From JAAELZ01 sp965237995 (GTDB taxonomy: Bacteria; Pseudomonadota; Gammaproteobacteria; Arenicellales; Poriferihabitantaceae): DNA of 64,000 nucleotides. Positions 8,771-17,768 of the stretch are shown piece after piece. Under the pieces are notes generated by a model. That model did no database searches, was not told where the DNA came from, and was given only the letters and a program-made list of their open reading frames with translations. Position numbers and translations under genes: made by a program. The stretch covers positions 310,001-374,000 of the forward strand of contig CBDEGO010000003.1 of NCBI GenBank assembly GCA_965237995.1, read 5' to 3'. Within the stretch, counting starts at the first letter, position 1. Every line of letters starts with the position of its first letter.

Positions 8771-10721
8771 TGAGCTGCTCACTTACGCCGGTTTCAATTT
8801 CTAACTCAGGCTCTGGAGGTTCGCGGTCGATCAACTTTAAACGCTCTACTAGGTAGTAATCTATTACTTCTTTAGCAATAGGGGCTGCAACTCTGCTACC
8901 ACTGCCTCCATGCTCTATAACAACTGCAAGCGCTATTTTAGGGTCATCAACCGGCGCAAACGCAACAAATAGAGAATGATCTCGAAATTTCTTTTCCGTG
9001 GTCGCTTCGTCATATTTGGCTCCTTGAGCAATACTCTTTACCTGCGCAGTACCCGTCTTACCTGCGATTTGATATTCTAAATCAACCCCTAAACGTCGCG
9101 CGGTACCGCGAGGGCCGTGCACCACATCAGTCATCGCTTTGATCACTTCTTCATACGCCGCTGTCGATATTCCATCAACAGGTTCGGGCTTTGGATAAGA
9201 CACTTCAATTTGCTCACCCGTATCCGCATCTTGAATCGCGGTTAAAAAGTGCGGGGTTACCCCTTGCCCTCTGTTCGCTAGCAATGCGGTTGCGGAAGCC
9301 AATTGTAAAGGAGTAGCCAGCATATAGCCTTGGCCAATTCCAGTAATCACCGTCTCGCCCGGATACCATGGTTGCTCTTTAACGCGCTTCTTCCACTCCC
9401 GCGATGGCATTAACGCACTCGGCTCGTTTTTGATATCTACGCCGGTGACTTCGCCAAAGCCGAAGTTAGACATATCAGCATGCAGGCGATCAATCCCTAA
9501 GCGCTTGGCAGAGCGATAAAAATAAACATCACAGGACTGAGTAATCGCATCGTGTAGGTCGACTGAACCATGTCCTGTATGCTTCCAGCAGCGGTATCTA
9601 TGTTTAGAATTCGGCAATGAATACCAACCGGGGCAAAATACCTTAGTATTTGGACTGATTCCATTTTTCATTCCGATCAAGCCAATAAAGCCTTTAATGG
9701 TGGAACCGGGCGCATATCGCCCATTCATTGCCCTATTTAGCAGAGGCCGCCGGTCTGACTCACGCAAGGCTTGGTAGGCCTTATTGGAAATTCCATTTAC
9801 GAATGGGTTGGTGTCGTATCCAGGCTCACTAACGAAAGCTAAAATACCACCCGTTTTAGGATCAATGGCAACCGCCGCGCCCTCATAGCCTCTTAACAGC
9901 TGCCTAGTTTTTTGTTGTAGCTTGGTATCGGTACTCAGATATAAGCTTTTACCCGTAATCGGCTGTTTTTGGCTTAATACTCTAACTTCACGGCCATGTG
10001 CGTTAGTTTCAATTTGTTCCGAACCCACTTGACCGAGCAAGATAGATTCGTAATTTTCTTCAATCCCTAATTTACCAATGTAGTGGGTGCCTCCGTATGC
10101 TTTTTTATCAATATTTTTAACATCCGTATCATTGATACGACCTACATAGCCGATCACATGCCCCATTAAGTCGCCTTGCGGATAATAACGTTTCAATGCG
10201 GCTACTAAAAAAACCCCATCAAATTTATGTTGATGCGAGGAAAAACGTCCTGCCTCCGATTCCGTTAAATTAGTTCGTAGAACTTGCCGTTCAAACGAAG
10301 GGCGAAACTTAACCAGTTTTTTAAAATGCTCTACTTCTTCAGGCGTAATGTCCAGCAGGGTTTGCAACCGCTCTATGACTGCATCCATATCCTTCACTTG
10401 ACTAGGCAAAACCTCTAAGTTATAGGCCCGTTCGTTCGTTGCGAGCGGTTCTCCATTACGATCAAAAATTAAACCTCGTACCGGCGCGATGGGTTGCGTG
10501 TTGACTCTGTTATCGTTCGCTAAATCAGCGAAGCGCTGGTATTGATCAATTTGCAAATAGTACAAACGAGCAACCAGTATTAGCAGCAAGATAAAAGTCA
10601 ATAAAGTCACCATGATCAAGCGAGATTGTACTATCGCGACCTCTCGCAACTGGTCTCGAATAGCAGGGACACCTTCAGGCTCTAAAGTGCGCGTATATTG
10701 ATTCGATTGCTTAGGTTCCAT
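8757..10721 (-). CDS. mrdA: Penicillin-binding protein 2 (peptidoglycan transpeptidase)
   Basis: PBP2 cross-links new peptidoglycan during elongation. There is one N-terminal membrane anchor (about residues 35-55), then the class B dimerisation region beginning with APVRGLIFDRNG. The transpeptidase domain has the active-site serine in GSTIK (S340, K343), SCD in place of SxN as in PBP2 proteins, and KTGTAQV. The length, 654 residues, is close to the E. coli protein. It is followed directly by rodA (overlapping) and preceded by mreD with eight bases between, the standard mreBCD-mrdA-rodA order. Confidence 0.95.
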   Translation of the reverse strand: MEPKQSNQYTRTLEPEGVPAIRDQLREVAIVQSRLIMVTLLTFILLLILVARLYYLQIDQYQRFADLANDNRVNTQPIAPVRGLIFDRNGEPLATNERAYNLEVLPSQVKDMDAVIERLQTLLDITPEEVEHFKKLVKFRPSFERQVLRTNLTESEAGRFSSHQHKFDGVFLVAALKRYYPQGDLMGHVIGYVGRINDTDVKNIDKKAYGGTHYIGKLGIEENYESILLGQVGSEQIETNAHGREVRVLSQKQPITGKSLYLSTDTKLQQKTRQLLRGYEGAAVAIDPKTGGILAFVSEPGYDTNPFVNGISNKAYQALRESDRRPLLNRAMNGRYAPGSTIKGFIGLIGMKNGISPNTKVFCPGWYSLPNSKHRYRCWKHTGHGSVDLHDAITQSCDVYFYRSAKRLGIDRLHADMSNFGFGEVTGVDIKNEPSALMPSREWKKRVKEQPWYPGETVITGIGQGYMLATPLQLASATALLANRGQGVTPHFLTAIQDADTGEQIEVSYPKPEPVDGISTAAYEEVIKAMTDVVHGPRGTARRLGVDLEYQIAGKTGTAQVKSIAQGAKYDEATTEKKFRDHSLFVAFAPVDDPKIALAVVIEHGGSGSRVAAPIAKEVIDYYLVERLKLIDREPPEPELEIETGVSEQLNAQL

Positions 10722-10729
10722 GCAATAAA

Positions 10730-11227
10730 TTACTGCGCTTTAAATGGGTCTATTCGGCTGAGAATACTCGAGACCAGCGGCCAAACTAGCGCCGTTGTGA
10801 TTGCGCTCTCCCAGTAAACCGCGCGTATGGGTATATCGCTAGTCAGTTGGTTCACCCAAGCAATGATAGCGATATTGATAGACTGTAACACGACGATCAT
10901 AAGCATTTGCTCGATCATGTTAAAACGCTTAATATTTTCCGTGCTGGTGCTCACCACCGCGGCGATTAACGCTTTCCCCAGAGCATGCAAGCCAAGCAAT
11001 GAAAAGCTCAAAATATCATGCGCTATGCCGGAAAACCACCCAAAGAACACGCCTAAATGACGCGGCAGATGTAATACCCAATAGATGACGACTAACGCTA
11101 TCCAGTCTGGCTTTGCATAACGCAAAAACGCTGGCAAGGGAAGTAAGGTCAGCAATATTGCTACGACAAAGCTTAAGATAATAGTTCGCCAATGCGGTAG
11201 GCGAACGGCTGCAAGAGAGGCTTTCAT
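10730..11227 (-). CDS. mreD: Rod shape-determining protein MreD
   Basis: MreD is a small integral membrane protein that links MreC and the Rod complex. The protein has 165 residues and about five hydrophobic segments. It shows the family pattern LPLPAFLRYAKPDW...LVVIYWVLHLP..LGVFFGWF.GI.HDILSFSLLGLHAL. The start overlaps the mreC stop by four bases (ATGA). Sequence conservation in MreD is low, so the call leans on topology and on its place between mreC and mrdA. Confidence 0.92.
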   Translation of the reverse strand: MKASLAAVRLPHWRTIILSFVVAILLTLLPLPAFLRYAKPDWIALVVIYWVLHLPRHLGVFFGWFSGIAHDILSFSLLGLHALGKALIAAVVSTSTENIKRFNMIEQMLMIVVLQSINIAIIAWVNQLTSDIPIRAVYWESAITTALVWPLVSSILSRIDPFKAQ

Positions 11228-12099
11228 TCGCTTAGCTCTGGCGAAGCAATGTCTTCTTCAACTTCAACGGCTGTTTCGTTTTTAGACAGACGGGCCCGTA
11301 ATAACAAAACTTCTTTAACACGATCCACTTTAGAAAAAGGTCGCACTCTAACCGTCATGAACGCTGCCGCTGTCTCGGCGTCAACCTCAACCACTTCCGC
11401 TACCGGATGCCCCGGCGGGAAAACGTCACCTAAACCAGAAGTCACTAAGATATCACCCACCTCGATATCAGCTTGCTGCGATAAAAAAGGTAACACCATT
11501 TGCTGATATTGACCTTGCCCGCGGACAATTGTTCGTAGCCCATTGCGCAGCACTTCCACCGGCACCGCATGGCTAGAATCAGTAATCAGCGTAACCACGC
11601 TATACGCTTTACTAACAAAACTGATTTGTCCAATGACCCCATTAGCATCGATAACCGCTTGCGAATCATATACGCCTGAATTTTTACCGCGATTAATTAC
11701 ATACCGTTGATCTTGAGCGCCTTTTAATTCTGCATCAACCACTCTACCTAACATCATCACCTCTTCTGGTCGGGCATGACTAGCCGACAGCAAAAGTAAT
11801 AATCTGTTTTTCTCAAGCTCCAACGCATCGTATCGTTGAACTTTTGCTTGTAAGAACTTGTGATCGAGTTGTAACTGATCGTAGCGATCAATAAGCTCAC
11901 GATTAGGCCAGTAATTAGAGTAGAAACTACTTAACCTTGAGGGGATATCAAGCACCCGATAGAACGGGACATTGATGTTGGCAGCGTAATAGCGTGCTTG
12001 GTTAAAAAACGGGGTGCGATGGTCAAATATCATTAACGCAACGGTCAAAATTGACACAAATGCAAATCGATAAATCGGCGTTAAGGTATTTAAGGCCAA
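11224..12099 (-). CDS. mreC: Rod shape-determining protein MreC
   Basis: MreC is a bitopic periplasmic protein that activates PBP2 in the Rod complex. It has a short cytoplasmic start, one membrane helix (about residues 8-23) and a coiled coil (about residues 60-100, rich in L, Q and E). Two beta-barrel domains follow, with the typical GRVVDAELKGAQDQRYVINRG and GDILVTSGLGDVFPPGHPV motifs. The length, 291 residues, is normal. It is separated from mreB by 165 bases holding two TATAAT boxes and a short hairpin, so mreCD may have extra promoter input. Confidence 0.95.
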   Translation of the reverse strand: MALNTLTPIYRFAFVSILTVALMIFDHRTPFFNQARYYAANINVPFYRVLDIPSRLSSFYSNYWPNRELIDRYDQLQLDHKFLQAKVQRYDALELEKNRLLLLLSASHARPEEVMMLGRVVDAELKGAQDQRYVINRGKNSGVYDSQAVIDANGVIGQISFVSKAYSVVTLITDSSHAVPVEVLRNGLRTIVRGQGQYQQMVLPFLSQQADIEVGDILVTSGLGDVFPPGHPVAEVVEVDAETAAAFMTVRVRPFSKVDRVKEVLLLRARLSKNETAVEVEEDIASPELSE

Positions 12100-12130
12100 G
12101 CTGGAATTGTGAGGGTTAAATTACGGCCGA

Positions 12131-12195
12131 ATTATACGCGGGAAATGTTGAATTCGGGTAATTATAACGCCACTTTTAGTAGCAAAATTGCTACT
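12131..12195 (-). promoter_or_regulatory. mreB-mreC gap: two TATAAT boxes and a small hairpin
   Basis: On the minus strand TATAAT occurs at 12131-12136 and again at 12161-12166. Just upstream, 12178-12195 is an inverted repeat with arms AGTAGCAA and TTGCTACT. The hairpin has no U-run after it, so it is not a clear terminator; it may partly shield downstream RNA or bind a protein. The box at 12131 would place a start about 25 bases before mreC. No convincing -35 hexamers are seen. Prediction only. Confidence 0.3.
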
Positions 12196-12264
12196 TATTC
12201 ATGCTAGGTAAAAATGAGGTGCGAGCACTTAGTTTTATTCAAATATCACAGCTAAATTGGTGTT

Positions 12265-13302
12265 TTAGGAATCATACGTAAACACGTTACCCAAAGAATC
12301 CATTTCTTCTAAAGCGCGACCACAACCTCTGGCAACGCAAGATAATGGGTCATCTGCAATGACCACCGGCAAGCCGGTGTCTTGCATAAATCGCTGATCC
12401 ATATCTCTAAGCAAAGCACCCCCACCTGCAATCACCATGCCCTTTTCACCGATATCAGCGCTTAACTCAGGCGGGGTTTTCTCTAAGGCTTGGCGAATCG
12501 CCTGTACAATTTGGTCAAGTGAATCACTTATCGCTTCATAAATTTCTGTGCTAGTCACTACGATACTACGCGACATTCCTTCGGTTACATCGCGCCCCTT
12601 CACTTCCATCTCCAAAAACTCAGATTCAGCCCATGCAGTACCAATTGTCTTCTTGATACGTTCAGCAGTTGCTTCACCGATCAATACACCGTGTCGACGG
12701 CGTACATAATTAATGATGCTTTCGTCGAAGATATCGCCAGCAACGCGTAAAGAGTTAGCGTACACCATGCCGCCCAGTGAAAGCACGCCGACTTCTGTCG
12801 TGCCACCACCGATGTCTACCACCATCGAACCCGTAGGCTCGCCAACAGGTAAATTAGCGCCAATTGCAACCGCCATCGGCTCTTCGATCAAATAAGCTTC
12901 CCGAGCGCCTGCGCTCAAAGCCGATTCTCGAATGGCTCGTCGCTCAACTTGGGTTGAAGTACACGGCACACAAATGATGATACGCGGGCTAGAGAAAAAA
13001 CGATTTTCCTGCGCCTTTTTGATAAAATCTTTTAACATCACTTCAGTGATATTAAAGTCAGCTATTACACCATCTTTAAGCGGGCGAATTGCTTGAATTG
13101 AGCCAGGCGTGCGGCCCAGCATCAACTTTGCTTCAGTACCAACAGCCAACACCTTTTTGGTGCCTCTACCATCATTCTGGATGGCAACGACCGAGGGCTC
13201 GTTTAAGATAATACCTTTGTTTCTTACATAAATTAGCGTGTTGGCTGTTCCTAGATCGATCGCCAGATCGTTAGAAAAATAGCCTGCGACTTTTTTAAAC
13301 AT
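12265..13302 (-). CDS. mreB: Rod shape-determining actin homologue MreB
   Basis: MreB is the bacterial actin that directs lateral wall synthesis along the inner membrane. The 345-residue protein has the nucleotide-binding blocks of the actin/Hsp70 fold: IDLGTANTLIY (phosphate 1), VVDIGGGTTEVGV (phosphate 2) and GMVIAGGGALLRDMDQRF (adenosine). It begins MFKKVAGYFSNDLAIDLG, with the N-terminal amphipathic stretch that binds membrane in gammaproteobacteria. It is the first gene of the mreB-mreC-mreD-mrdA-rodA-mltB-rlpA-dacA-ybeD-lipB run and is divergent from gatC across 255 bases. Confidence 0.97.
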   Translation of the reverse strand: MFKKVAGYFSNDLAIDLGTANTLIYVRNKGIILNEPSVVAIQNDGRGTKKVLAVGTEAKLMLGRTPGSIQAIRPLKDGVIADFNITEVMLKDFIKKAQENRFFSSPRIIICVPCTSTQVERRAIRESALSAGAREAYLIEEPMAVAIGANLPVGEPTGSMVVDIGGGTTEVGVLSLGGMVYANSLRVAGDIFDESIINYVRRRHGVLIGEATAERIKKTIGTAWAESEFLEMEVKGRDVTEGMSRSIVVTSTEIYEAISDSLDQIVQAIRQALEKTPPELSADIGEKGMVIAGGGALLRDMDQRFMQDTGLPVVIADDPLSCVARGCGRALEEMDSLGNVFTYDS

Positions 13303-13491
13303 GCTTTACGTTCCAATTATTCTTTCATGCGGCCAAAACTTCATATTGAGCCGCGTTTCCCCGAGTTTAATGTCGAGCTTATGCTGCCTAAAGGTGAGGG
13401 TAATGACGGCCCGCGTTGCTGAGTCAGCTACCGATCAAGTGTTCCGATACAGTGCAACTCATTTCAGGGCGTAATTTAACATATTGATCCT

Positions 13492-13520
13492 GTTTTAGGC
13501 GAACAACATTAAGCTATACT
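13492..13520 (+). promoter_or_regulatory. Predicted gatCAB promoter
   Basis: TATACT (13515-13520) is a good -10 box. A weak -35 (GTTTTA, 13492-13497) lies 17 bases upstream. Transcription would start about 31 bases before the GTG of gatC. Prediction only; the rest of the mreB-gatC gap shows nothing else I can name. Confidence 0.4.
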
Positions 13521-13557
13521 AGGCTAAATTTAATCCTATATTCAGCGGAACATACCT

Positions 13558-13845
13558 GTGTCTTTCGATAACGAGCAAATTCAATCTATTGCCAAATTAG
13601 CTATGTTAAGCGTAGCGCCTGAAGAAATCGACGAAACAATCCAAAAAATGGATGGCATCATGTCGCTTATTGATCAGATGCAACAAGTCGATACAACCAA
13701 TGTTGAGCCTCTATCTCACCCACAAGACCCCGTTCTTAGACTACGTAAAGATGAAATAACTGAGCAAAACCACCGCGAAGAATTTCAAGCCTTAACACCC
13801 CATGCCAAGCAGGGCCTCTTTACTGTACCCAAAGTGATTGAATAA
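13558..13845 (+). CDS. gatC: Aspartyl/glutamyl-tRNA amidotransferase subunit C
   Basis: GatC is the small subunit that clamps GatA and GatB in the enzyme converting Glu-tRNA(Gln) or Asp-tRNA(Asn) to the amidated forms. The 95-residue protein shows the family features: the helix IQSIAKLAMLSVAPEEID, the DQMQQVDTTNVEPLSHP block and a C-terminal GLFTVPKVIE. The start is GTG at 13558. It is first in gatC-gatA-gatB, with 84 bases before gatA. The presence of GatCAB suggests that at least one of GlnRS or AsnRS is supplemented by the indirect pathway. Confidence 0.95.
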   Translation: MSFDNEQIQSIAKLAMLSVAPEEIDETIQKMDGIMSLIDQMQQVDTTNVEPLSHPQDPVLRLRKDEITEQNHREEFQALTPHAKQGLFTVPKVIE

Positions 13846-13929
13846 CATTGTTTTGTCTTAGACTGAATCAGCCCCAATAGACCACACAACCTCAAACAGC
13901 AATAAGCGCACACCCCGCTAACAATTTTT

Positions 13930-15402
13930 ATGTTGGACAAATCAATTAATGAACTCGCTGCAGCCCTTAGATCGGGCGCCATTAGCAGCGTAGAACTAAC
14001 TCAAACCGCATTAGATAAAGCTAAGTGCGACGAACACTTAAATGCCTACATCAGTACCCAGCCAGAAATGGCCTTAGAGCAAGCTAAAGCAGCCGATAAA
14101 GCCTTAAAAATGGGTGACCACTCCAAGCTATGTGGCATTCCGATGGCACATAAAGACCTGTTCTGCACAAAAGATATATTGACCACTTGCGGGTCTAAAA
14201 TGCTGGCAAACTTTGTCTCGCCTTATAACGCCACTGTTGTTGAAAAATTGGCTGCCAGCGGCATGGTTTCAATTGGTAAAACCAATATGGACGAATTTGC
14301 CATGGGGTCAACCAACGAAAGTTCTTACTTTGGTCCTGCATTAAACCCATGGAACCCTAAACATGTTCCCGGCGGCAGTTCTGGTGGTGCAGCGGTCGCA
14401 GTCGCTTCTGGCAGCGTACCGATTGCGACAGGAACCGATACCGGTGGGTCAGTACGTCAACCCGCAGCGCTGTGCGGGTTAACCGGCATTAAGCCGACCT
14501 ATGGTCGAGTATCTCGATGGGGCATCGTGGCGTTTGCTTCTTCATTTGACCAAGCTGGCGTGCTGGCACGTAGCGCTGAGGATGCCAGCATGGTACTTGA
14601 AGCCATGAGCGGCTTTGATTTACGAGATTCAACCTCAATTGAAAAGCAGGTGATCGATTTCACCAGCCAAATTGATAACTCCTTAGCTGGCCTCACTATT
14701 GGCTTACCAAAGCAATACTTTTCCGATAGCTTAGACAGCCAAATTGCGGCGGCTATTGACGAAGCAAAAACAGCGCTTAGCAAAATCGGTGCCAAGTGCG
14801 TAGACATTGATTTACCTAATAGCGAATTAGGCATCCCTTGTTATTACGTGCTAGCCCCAGCGGAGGCATCGTCTAATTTATCTAGATATGATGGCGTGCG
14901 CTATGGGCATCGCGCGCAGGAATATACTGACCTCGCCAGCATGTACATCAATAGCCGCAACGAAGGCTTTGGTCAGGAAGTTAAGCGTAGAATTTTAGTT
15001 GGTACCTACGCACTATCATCCGGTTACTACGATGCGTATTACATCAAAGCGCAACAACTTAGACGACTGATCGTAAACGACTTTGAAGAAGCCTTTAAAC
15101 AATGCGACGTCATCTTAGGCCCAACCACGCCGCGCACGGCTCCAAAACTTGGCCAAGTAAGCGATGACCCCGTGACAATGTACCTAGAAGACATTTATAC
15201 AGTCAGTATTAATCTTGCCGGACTACCCGCCATGTCAATCCCTGCTGGGCTTGACGACAAGGGCCTACCGATTGGCATGCAATTAATTGGGCGCTATATG
15301 GATGAGGCAACCATTTTGAACGTTGCGCATCAGTATCAACAAGCGACTGATTGGCATACTAAGCAACCCGATATCGCAACACATGGTGGAGGCGAACAAT
15401 GA
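13930..15402 (+). CDS. gatA: Aspartyl/glutamyl-tRNA amidotransferase subunit A
   Basis: GatA is the glutaminase/amidase subunit that releases ammonia from glutamine. The 490-residue protein carries the amidase signature with the Ser-cisSer-Lys triad. The lysine is in GIPMAHKDLFC, the cis-serine in GGSSGGAAVAVASG and the nucleophilic serine in TDTGGSVRQPAALCG. The start is ATG at 13930. The stop overlaps the gatB start by four bases (ATGA), pointing to coupled translation of the two main subunits. Confidence 0.97.
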   Translation: MLDKSINELAAALRSGAISSVELTQTALDKAKCDEHLNAYISTQPEMALEQAKAADKALKMGDHSKLCGIPMAHKDLFCTKDILTTCGSKMLANFVSPYNATVVEKLAASGMVSIGKTNMDEFAMGSTNESSYFGPALNPWNPKHVPGGSSGGAAVAVASGSVPIATGTDTGGSVRQPAALCGLTGIKPTYGRVSRWGIVAFASSFDQAGVLARSAEDASMVLEAMSGFDLRDSTSIEKQVIDFTSQIDNSLAGLTIGLPKQYFSDSLDSQIAAAIDEAKTALSKIGAKCVDIDLPNSELGIPCYYVLAPAEASSNLSRYDGVRYGHRAQEYTDLASMYINSRNEGFGQEVKRRILVGTYALSSGYYDAYYIKAQQLRRLIVNDFEEAFKQCDVILGPTTPRTAPKLGQVSDDPVTMYLEDIYTVSINLAGLPAMSIPAGLDDKGLPIGMQLIGRYMDEATILNVAHQYQQATDWHTKQPDIATHGGGEQ

Positions 15403-16847
15403 GTTACTTAGATCGTTGGGATGTTGTGATCGGCCTAGAAGTTCATACGCAGCTTAGCACTCAAAGCAAATTATTTTCAGGTTCTTCTACCGCTTATGGC
15501 GCAGAACCGAATACCCAAGCAAGCGCGGTAGATATCGCTTTACCGGGTGTGTTGCCTGTAATGAATAGTGAAGCGGCTAAACTTGCTATCCGCTTTGGTT
15601 TAGCTATCGGCGCACAGATAAATCAACGTTCATTATTCGAACGTAAAAATTATTTCTACCCAGACTCACCCAAAGCCTATCAAATTAGCCAATTTATCAC
15701 CCCTATCGTCGGTAAAGGTACTATCACGATAGACACACCCAATGGCGAAAAAGTAATTGGTATAACGCGGGCGCATCTTGAAGAAGACGCGGGAAAATCG
15801 ATGCATGATGCGTTCACCAGTGAAACTGGAATCGACTTGAATCGTGTTTGTACACCACTCATTGAAATCGTCTCAGAGCCTGATTTAAGCTCCTCACAAG
15901 AGGCGGTGGCTTACTTGCGAAAGCTACACACATTAGTGCGCTACATCGGAATTTCAGACGGCAACATGCAAGAAGGCTCATTTCGTTGTGACGCGAATGT
16001 CTCCTTAAAACCAAAAGGGTCTGAAACACTCGGCACACGGACCGAATTAAAGAATATCAATTCCTTCCGGTTCGTAGAACGGGCTATTGAATACGAAATT
16101 GAACGTCAGCTTGATATTTTAGAAGATGGCGGAGAAATCGTGCAAGAAACGCGGCTGTACGACGCTGATAACGACGAAACACGGTCGATGCGCAGCAAAG
16201 AAGAGGCGCATGACTATCGTTACTTCCCTGATCCAGATCTGCCACCAATGGTAATTGATGACACCGTTATTGAACAAATACAGTCCCAATTACCTGAATT
16301 GCCGGAGGCACGTATTACTCGTTTAACTTCATTAGGCTTAAGCGCAGAAGACGCTAGAATTTTAGTCAATGATCGAGCACTCGCAGACTATTTCGATGCG
16401 ACTGACCAAGCAACGACCGCAAAGCCGACTATAGTTAATAATTGGCTAGTCTCTGAATTAGGGGCCTATTTAAATAAATCCAACACACTCATTGCTGATT
16501 GTCCTATTTCAGCCACCGATTTTGCGTGCTTACTTGATCGCATCGCTGACGATACCATCTCTGGAAAAATCGCTAAAGAGGTCTTAACCGCAATGTGGGA
16601 TAGCGAAGGCAAGCAAAGTGCCGATCAAATTATCGAAAGTAAGGGACTCAAGCAAATCACCGACAGTGGAGCGATTGAAGGCTTGGTAAAAGAAATTATT
16701 AATAATAACCCTGACCAGGTTAAGCAGTATTTAGATGGTGAACAAAAGGTGCTAGGCTTTTTTGTTGGTCAAGCCATGAAGGCAAGCCAAGGTAAAGCAA
16801 ACCCCAAACAAGTTAACGAAATCTTGCGCGCACTACTTAATAGTTAG
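15399..16847 (+). CDS. gatB: Aspartyl/glutamyl-tRNA amidotransferase subunit B
   Basis: GatB binds the misacylated tRNA, phosphorylates the acyl group and receives ammonia channelled from GatA. The 482-residue protein begins WDVVIGLEVHTQLSTQSKLFSGSS, the family signature. It has the metal and phosphorylation region FERKNYFYPDSPKAYQISQ and the conserved EGSFRCDANVS. The C-terminal helical and YqeY-like tail (about residues 340-480) contacts tRNA. It is last of the three gat genes and is followed 35 bases later by a tRNA gene. Confidence 0.97.
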   Translation: MSYLDRWDVVIGLEVHTQLSTQSKLFSGSSTAYGAEPNTQASAVDIALPGVLPVMNSEAAKLAIRFGLAIGAQINQRSLFERKNYFYPDSPKAYQISQFITPIVGKGTITIDTPNGEKVIGITRAHLEEDAGKSMHDAFTSETGIDLNRVCTPLIEIVSEPDLSSSQEAVAYLRKLHTLVRYIGISDGNMQEGSFRCDANVSLKPKGSETLGTRTELKNINSFRFVERAIEYEIERQLDILEDGGEIVQETRLYDADNDETRSMRSKEEAHDYRYFPDPDLPPMVIDDTVIEQIQSQLPELPEARITRLTSLGLSAEDARILVNDRALADYFDATDQATTAKPTIVNNWLVSELGAYLNKSNTLIADCPISATDFACLLDRIADDTISGKIAKEVLTAMWDSEGKQSADQIIESKGLKQITDSGAIEGLVKEIINNNPDQVKQYLDGEQKVLGFFVGQAMKASQGKANPKQVNEILRALLNS

Positions 16848-16854
16848 GTACAAT
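16824..16854 (+). promoter_or_regulatory. Possible promoter for tRNA-Arg and yceF
   Basis: TTGCGC (16824-16829) and TACAAT (16849-16854) are spaced by 19 bases at the end of gatB, so a start near 16861 would lie about 22 bases before the tRNA. The spacing is long, so this is a weak prediction. Read-through from gatCAB is the alternative. Confidence 0.25.
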
Positions 16855-16882
16855 CCGCCAACTCAAAATTGGCTCAAAATAC

Positions 16883-16959
16883 GCGCCCGTAGCTCAGCTG
16901 GATAGAGTACCTGGCTTCGAACCAGGTGGTCGGGAGTTCGAATCTCTCCGGGCGCGCCA
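16883..16959 (+). tRNA. tRNA-Arg, anticodon UCG
   Basis: All cloverleaf parts can be paired by hand. The acceptor stem is GCGCCCG/CGGGCGC and the D stem GCTC/GAGT. The anticodon stem CCTGG/CCAGG encloses the loop CTTCGAA (anticodon TCG at its centre), and the T arm is GGGAG-TTCGAAT-CTCTC. The discriminator is G and the 3' CCA is encoded (16957-16959). The anticodon reads CGA and perhaps other CGN codons by wobble. It ends only 16 bases before the start of yceF, so the two are probably on one transcript. Confidence 0.97.
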
Positions 16960-16975
16960 TTTTACTTCCTAGATC

Positions 16976-17560
16976 ATGGCAACTCAAACCCTCGTACTCG
17001 CCTCTTCCTCTCCCTATCGTAAAGAGTTATTAAGTCGGCTGGGCCTGCCATTTGAGACGCATTCCCCTGATATCGATGAAAGCGCTTCAAAGCAGGAAAC
17101 GCCGCAACAATTAGTGCAACGTTTAGCCGTCAATAAAGCCAAGGCGGTTGAGTCAACCTACCCCCATGCTTTGATCATCGGTTCGGATCAAGTTGCAGTT
17201 TTAGAAGGAGAGATTGTCGGCAAACCCACTGATCATCACGGTGCCGTTAGACAATTGAGCGATGCCTCCGGCAAGCAAGTCAACTTATATACTGGATTGT
17301 GTTTATATAATGCGCGCAGCGGAACAGTACAGCACGCGGTTGAAACTTATTCGGTGCAATTTCGTAAGTTGACGCTTGATCAGATCGAGCGCTATTTAGA
17401 ACGAGATAAGCCCTATGACTGCGCGGGTAGTTTAAAATCAGAGAGTCTCGGCATTGCTCTTTTACAGTCGTTGGAAGGAAATGACCCGAATACTTTAATT
17501 GGACTGCCGCTAATTCGGTTAACGGATATGCTGTTAAAAGAAGGAGTTTCGCCCGTATAG
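16976..17560 (+). CDS. yceF: Maf-family 7-methyl-GTP pyrophosphatase (YceF type)
   Basis: Maf proteins hydrolyse non-canonical nucleoside triphosphates to monophosphates; the YceF branch prefers 7-methyl-GTP. The 194-residue protein begins LVLASSSPYRKELLSRLG and has the IIGSDQVAVLEGEIVGKP block. It also has DCAGSLKSESLGIALLQSLEGNDPNTLIGLPL, which fits YceF better than the YhdE (dTTP/UTP) branch. The start is ATG at 16976, without a clear Shine-Dalgarno sequence and only 16 bases after the tRNA. It is convergent with hflX. Confidence 0.9.
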   Translation: MATQTLVLASSSPYRKELLSRLGLPFETHSPDIDESASKQETPQQLVQRLAVNKAKAVESTYPHALIIGSDQVAVLEGEIVGKPTDHHGAVRQLSDASGKQVNLYTGLCLYNARSGTVQHAVETYSVQFRKLTLDQIERYLERDKPYDCAGSLKSESLGIALLQSLEGNDPNTLIGLPLIRLTDMLLKEGVSPV

Positions 17561-17764
17561 TCTCTGCATAGTAAGCACATCAAGTTTAACTAATGACACT
17601 CATCTTAAATAGCGACCGTTAGGTTCCGAACCTAGAAAGAAATTTAACAGCACAGAGAACCCCTTTCTCATAAAAAGCCCGTTGCTTGAACAACCATACC
17701 CTCTCTGGATTTTGGCCACTTATTTCTAGCACTAGCCTTTAAAAACAGTTTTTACTATGCAAGA
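17561..17764. repeat. Intergenic segment bounded by inverted repeats
   Basis: The gap between the convergent yceF and hflX is closed by a long-range inverted repeat. TGCATAGTAA at 17565-17574 pairs exactly with TTACTATGCA at 17752-17761. Three further pairs (TCT/AGA) extend outwards past one bulged base. Inside are a small hairpin at 17620-17634 (arms TAGGTT and AACCTA) and AAAAACAGTTTTT at 17741-17753. It could be a small non-autonomous element, a structured RNA of about 200 bases, or a chance pairing at a bidirectional transcript end. No coding potential is seen. Confidence 0.4.
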
Positions 17765-17768
17765 TTAG

